The notes below the pieces were generated by a model that saw nothing but the letters and a program-made list of their open reading frames with translations, was not told where the DNA came from and ran no database searches. Shown in pieces: positions 5,233-7,470 of a DNA stretch of 7,470 nucleotides. The stretch covers positions 1-7,470 of the forward strand of contig CAMGAL010000101.1 in assembly GCA_946007445.1 (NCBI GenBank), read 5' to 3'. Source of the DNA: an uncultured Mediterranea sp. (GTDB taxonomy: Bacteria > Bacteroidota > Bacteroidia > Bacteroidales > Bacteroidaceae). A program made the position numbers and the translations under genes. Position 1 is the first letter of the stretch, and each line of letters begins with the position of its first letter.

Positions 5233-5269
5233 CAAAGTACAGGGTCATTTCGGGGTATTCCCAAACTTA
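5233..5269 (-). promoter_or_regulatory. Candidate promoter(s) for the 130-aa / DUF3987-like operon
   Basis: Two readings are possible on the minus strand. TAAGTTTG (5262-5269) matches the TAnnTTTG box exactly but has no clear -33 element. Alternatively its TTTG (5262-5265) serves as the -33 element for TACTTTG (5233-5239), one base short of consensus, with a 22-base spacer. Either gives a leader of roughly 60-95 bases. Confidence 0.4.
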
Positions 5270-5326
5270 TCCCAACTAATTCACTCTTTGTAACCTGTTG
5301 GTAATCAGTGATGTAATAAATCACGA

Positions 5327-5360
5327 GACGAATCACGCGAACTAATTCATGTGATTCGTC
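5327..5360. promoter_or_regulatory. Perfect 10-bp inverted repeat between the 499-aa and 130-aa genes
   Basis: GACGAATCAC (5327-5336) and GTGATTCGTC (5351-5360) are perfect complements separated by 14 AT-rich bases. An extra AATCACG lies at 5320-5326, 11 bases from the one at 5331-5337. The dyad could be an operator for the operon at 5164 or a terminator stem for the 499-aa gene, but no T-tract follows on either strand. An att-like site cannot be excluded. Confidence 0.5.
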
Positions 5361-5372
5361 CCGTCCGTGCTT

Positions 5373-5416
5373 CCCTCCCGGCTCTTTCGCCCCGGGGAGG
5401 AGGGGAGAACGCAGGG
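5373..5416. other. GC-rich imperfect hairpin just downstream of the 499-aa gene
   Basis: CCTCCCGG pairs imperfectly with CCGGGGAGG across a short loop, followed by more G-rich sequence up to the stop at 5417. It could contribute to transcription end or mRNA protection for the 499-aa gene, but lacks a T-tract. With the dyad at 5327-5360 and candidate promoters it accounts for the 252-bp gap 5165-5416. Confidence 0.35.
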
Positions 5417-6916
5417 CTACGAGCGCTTTTTCTTGCTCAGGTAGTTTCTGACGCCTGTGTTTTTCATGCCCAGAATGGGAGCCAGGACGTCAGCCAGCTC
5501 CTTCTGCGGCAGCTGGCCGAAGTAGCCCTCCTGATAGAGCCGGGCCACATAGTCGCAAAACTTCTTGTTGGACTGGCCGTTCACGGGGTAGCAATGCTTC
5601 AGCAGGGGGCGCGTGCTGTCAGCCAGCTGGCGGTGGAGGTGGCTGAGGAGGTCGTCCTTGCGGATCTCCACCGTCGCCTCACCCTTGTGGGCGCCCAGGC
5701 TCACCGGCTGCCCCTGCCAGCGGTCGTGGCAGGTGGTGACGAGGCGCGTCAGCTTCTCCACAAAGGCGTCGATGGCCTGCTCCTCGGGCGACTTCGCCAC
5801 CTGCGTGGCGGGCGGGTCCATGAGCAGCTCGTCCTGCAGCAACAACTCCAACTGAAGGTGGAAGCAGGTGCGGTCTATCGCGCCCCGGACGCAGAAAATG
5901 CCTCCAATCGGTGCGGGAGTCCGCCCCGCGTCGCAGCCGCCGCAGTGGGCGCGCAGGGTCCACAGCCGGGGGTACTGCTCCTGCATCTGGCGCTTCACCT
6001 CCTGCCTGCGCTCGGTGAGGAAGCGGATGCGCTCTGTGCCGCTCAGGGGGCGGCCCACGATGCCCTGCTGCAGGCGCCAGTCGTCGAGCAAGCGGTGCTG
6101 CAGGTCGTGAATCAACTCCCTCCTGTGCAGGGAACGCTCGTCGTGGTAGTCAAAGAAGGGAGAGTCAAAGGGGAGTCCTTCGTCAATGTCAAACGAGGGC
6201 GTATCGGGCACCATCGTGCGGTCGCCCGTGCGGATGCCGTAGATGAGGTCTGCCTGCTGCATGAAGAGGGTGCGCAGCAGTTCCAGCGTCCGCATCAGAT
6301 CCTGGTAAATCCGGAGGTCAGTCAGTCCGCTCACGGCCCGGCAGAGGTCGGTCAGATAGTGGGCCGACTGCGGCTCCCCCTCATCCGGCAGCCTCGAGGC
6401 CAGATTCGCGATGGAGTGGCGGTCCAGCCCCTCGTGCTCGTTCCACTCCTCGTGGGCGGGGTAGAAGGCTTGGCCCATGGTCTGGAGTGGTTTGCTCCAC
6501 AGCGGCGAAACGGATTTCTCCTCCGGGGTGAAAAGCCGGATTTCCTCCACCTCCTCCTCCCGGGGCTCGGGCTGGGCACCGCCATACTTGGCAGTGTAGA
6601 GCAACGAGCGCAGTGTCCACCACATTTTCATCTGCACCCGCTCTATCGCGCGCACGCAGGCCAGGTAGTCCTGCAGCGGAGCCTCTTCGAAATAGCCTCT
6701 CCACCACTCAAAGTCCTCGCTCAGCCGCTCGGCCAGCCGATGGGCCTCGTAGATGAGCGGCAGCAGCTGCACCTTCCAGATGGGGGTGCAGCGCTCATCG
6801 GGATCCGCGTTCACTAACTCCTCCATCCGACTCAGCAGTTTAACAAATTGAGCATCAGTTGCATAGCGCTTGGGGGTCGGTTGTTCGTTCATACTGGTTG
6901 TATCTGGGGTTAACAT
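5417..6916 (-). CDS. 499-aa protein of unknown function with an RteC-like C-terminal end
   Basis: Not assignable to a named gene. Residues 15-200 are helical and Trp-rich (EDFEWWRGYFEE, MKMWWTLRSLLYTAKYGG, then SPLWSKPLQTMGQAFYPAHE). The middle (205-320) is helical. HCGGC (324-328), with further Cys at 342 and 351, might bind a metal. The end (452-499: FCDYVARLYQEGYFGQLPQ, then KELADVLAPILGMKNTGVRN, YLSKKKRS) resembles the C-terminus of RteC-type regulators of Bacteroides conjugative elements, where a helical, DNA-binding-like segment ends in a short YLSK motif; this similarity is from memory. The frame stays open to ATG 6991, but the promoter at 6948-6979 lies inside that extension, so the start must be 6916 or 6892 (MNEQPTPKRYATD); I chose 6916. 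Stop TAG at 5417-5419. A regulator or element-borne factor is possible. Confidence 0.75.
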   Translation of the reverse strand: MLTPDTTSMNEQPTPKRYATDAQFVKLLSRMEELVNADPDERCTPIWKVQLLPLIYEAHRLAERLSEDFEWWRGYFEEAPLQDYLACVRAIERVQMKMWWTLRSLLYTAKYGGAQPEPREEEVEEIRLFTPEEKSVSPLWSKPLQTMGQAFYPAHEEWNEHEGLDRHSIANLASRLPDEGEPQSAHYLTDLCRAVSGLTDLRIYQDLMRTLELLRTLFMQQADLIYGIRTGDRTMVPDTPSFDIDEGLPFDSPFFDYHDERSLHRRELIHDLQHRLLDDWRLQQGIVGRPLSGTERIRFLTERRQEVKRQMQEQYPRLWTLRAHCGGCDAGRTPAPIGGIFCVRGAIDRTCFHLQLELLLQDELLMDPPATQVAKSPEEQAIDAFVEKLTRLVTTCHDRWQGQPVSLGAHKGEATVEIRKDDLLSHLHRQLADSTRPLLKHCYPVNGQSNKKFCDYVARLYQEGYFGQLPQKELADVLAPILGMKNTGVRNYLSKKKRS

Positions 6917-6947
6917 AGTTGGTAAAATATAAAGTTCTCTCTCCCTG

Positions 6948-6979
6948 CAAAGGTAACATTCAGTCCGTACAGATGCAAA
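6948..6979 (-). promoter_or_regulatory. Strong Bacteroidota promoter of the 499-aa gene
   Basis: On the minus strand TTTG (6976-6979), a 20-base spacer and TACCTTTG (6948-6955) match the -33/-7 consensus well. Transcription would begin near 6941, about 25 bases before ATG 6914-6916. This excludes the upstream in-frame ATG at 6991 and so decides the start. Confidence 0.75.
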
Positions 6980-6991
6980 GAATACCCCCAC

Positions 6992-7067
6992 AATATTTGC
7001 CGCCGTGGGGAAATGACTACGAAGAATCGGCTTAATACGTTGGTTAACAGCGAGTTGGGTGAATACG
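6992..7067. other. Intergenic DNA with no recognised gene
   Basis: Between the 499-aa promoter and the large inverted repeat. Short frames starting here on the plus strand run straight through the repeat arms and have no protein-like features. Confidence 0.5.
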
Positions 7068-7217
7068 CGTTGTCATGTTGTCACGTTGTCACATTGTCAA
7101 ATACATCTGCGGGGGAGAAATCAGGTATAATAAATAATATATATTATATATTATTTATTATAGCCGAAAAGTGCCCGAATGTAAATGACAACATGACAAT
7201 ATGACAACGTGACAACG
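7068..7217. repeat. 150-bp concentric inverted repeat with TGACAA octamer arms and a perfect AT palindrome core
   Basis: Left arm: TTGTCA at 7070, 7078, 7086 and 7094; right arm: TGACAA at 7186, 7194, 7202 and 7210, all at exact 8-base spacing. In one register, 7070-7106 pairs with 7179-7215 at 30 of 37 positions. Inside, CGGG (7110-7113) pairs with CCCG (7174-7177), and the core 7126-7162 is a perfect palindrome (18-bp arms, one central base). It could be a hairpin element, a cruciform, a terminator in both directions, or a multi-site protein target. Confidence 0.85.
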
Positions 7218-7470
7218 TCCCCCCCGGGCGGCAGCTGCTGCGAGCGACGGGAAAACACTACCCCAACTCGTCATGCTGAGCGTAGCGCGGTTTGTCAGAG
7301 CTAAATACTCAGAAATGATACTTATCACTCCCAAAACCGGATGAACCCTTTGTTTTTGACGGGCTGAAAGCCCAACAAGCGCATAGCCCAGGGTAGAGCG
7401 TAGCGACACCCGGGGTCAAGTGGGTTTTCCTCCTGCGCCCTGCGGGGGCTCACGCCGGAGTGCGCCGGGG
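7218..7470. other. Repeat-rich intergenic DNA, no convincing gene
   Basis: Contains GTCATGCTGAGCGTAGCG (7270-7287) and, from 7361, GGGCTGAAAGCCC (a hairpin with GGGCT/AGCCC arms) followed by a CAGGGT/ACCC pair around AGCGTAGCG. From memory, sequences of both kinds recur between genes in Bacteroidota genomes. The minus-strand frame 7158-7409 crosses these repeats and the octamer arm and is not called. Confidence 0.5.

Noticed and set aside
5351..6817. A 488-codon plus-strand frame opposite the 499-aa gene
   Set aside because: An antisense image of the same composition type; it lacks a promoter, and the minus-strand protein has a strong promoter and a coherent helical pattern.
6917..6991. The 25-residue N-terminal extension of the 499-aa protein, from ATG 6991
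   Set aside because: The -33/-7 promoter lies within it, so an mRNA starting there cannot contain this ATG.
7013..7204. A 63-codon plus-strand frame
   Set aside because: It consists mostly of translated octamer arms and the AT palindrome.
7070..7216. A CRISPR array in the 8-base periodic repeats
   Set aside because: Units are far too short, spacers are two bases, and orientation flips at the centre.

Overview
The window looks like chromosomal DNA of a GC-rich member of the order Bacteroidales (phylum Bacteroidota). The main evidence is the promoters: several start points are preceded by the Bacteroidota-type box TAnnTTTG instead of a sigma-70 -10 box, and most starts lack a clear Shine-Dalgarno. 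The protein families agree: a BT4734/DUF3987-type primase-helicase relative, and an unknown protein whose C-terminus resembles RteC. Coding regions are very GC-rich, intergenic DNA is much more AT-rich. I would not name a genus.

Layout. Positions 1-462 (minus) hold the first 154 residues of a sugar-porter MFS transporter that runs off the left edge. It diverges from 626-1378 (plus), a ZIP-family metal transporter, and each has its own promoter in the 163-bp gap. A tRNA-Lys(UUU) with promoter and intrinsic terminator follows at 1489-1564. From there to about 6960 everything coding lies on the minus strand. Read in transcription order it is: a 499-aa protein of unknown function (6916-5417), a 130-aa protein of unknown function (5164-4772), a broken BT4734/DUF3987-like gene (4751-2263), and a small cysteine-rich protein (2125-1754). 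The last 500 bases hold no convincing gene but several repeats.

How the genes fit together. The 130-aa gene and the DUF3987-like gene are 20 bp apart and look like one operon. The 499-aa gene just upstream has its own promoter. With a possible primase-helicase relative beside a tRNA gene and an RteC-like C-terminus, the block may be an old integrated element or its replication module. The large gene is disrupted twice: a frameshift in a poly-G/poly-C tract (about 3440-3505), and an in-frame TAG (2815-2817) where a stretch of the family's usual sequence also seems to be missing. Both breaks lie in extreme-GC, hairpin-forming DNA, so decay, recombination or assembly error are all possible.

The most unusual non-coding signals are a 150-bp concentric inverted repeat at 7068-7217, with four TGACAA units at exact 8-bp spacing in each arm around a perfect 37-nt AT palindrome; a related TGACAA array at 2148-2178; and three REP-like hairpins (1686-1707, 1732-1753, 2203-2224), two of which differ by a compensatory base-pair change. 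I found no CRISPR array, insertion-sequence transposase or recognisable complete defence system.
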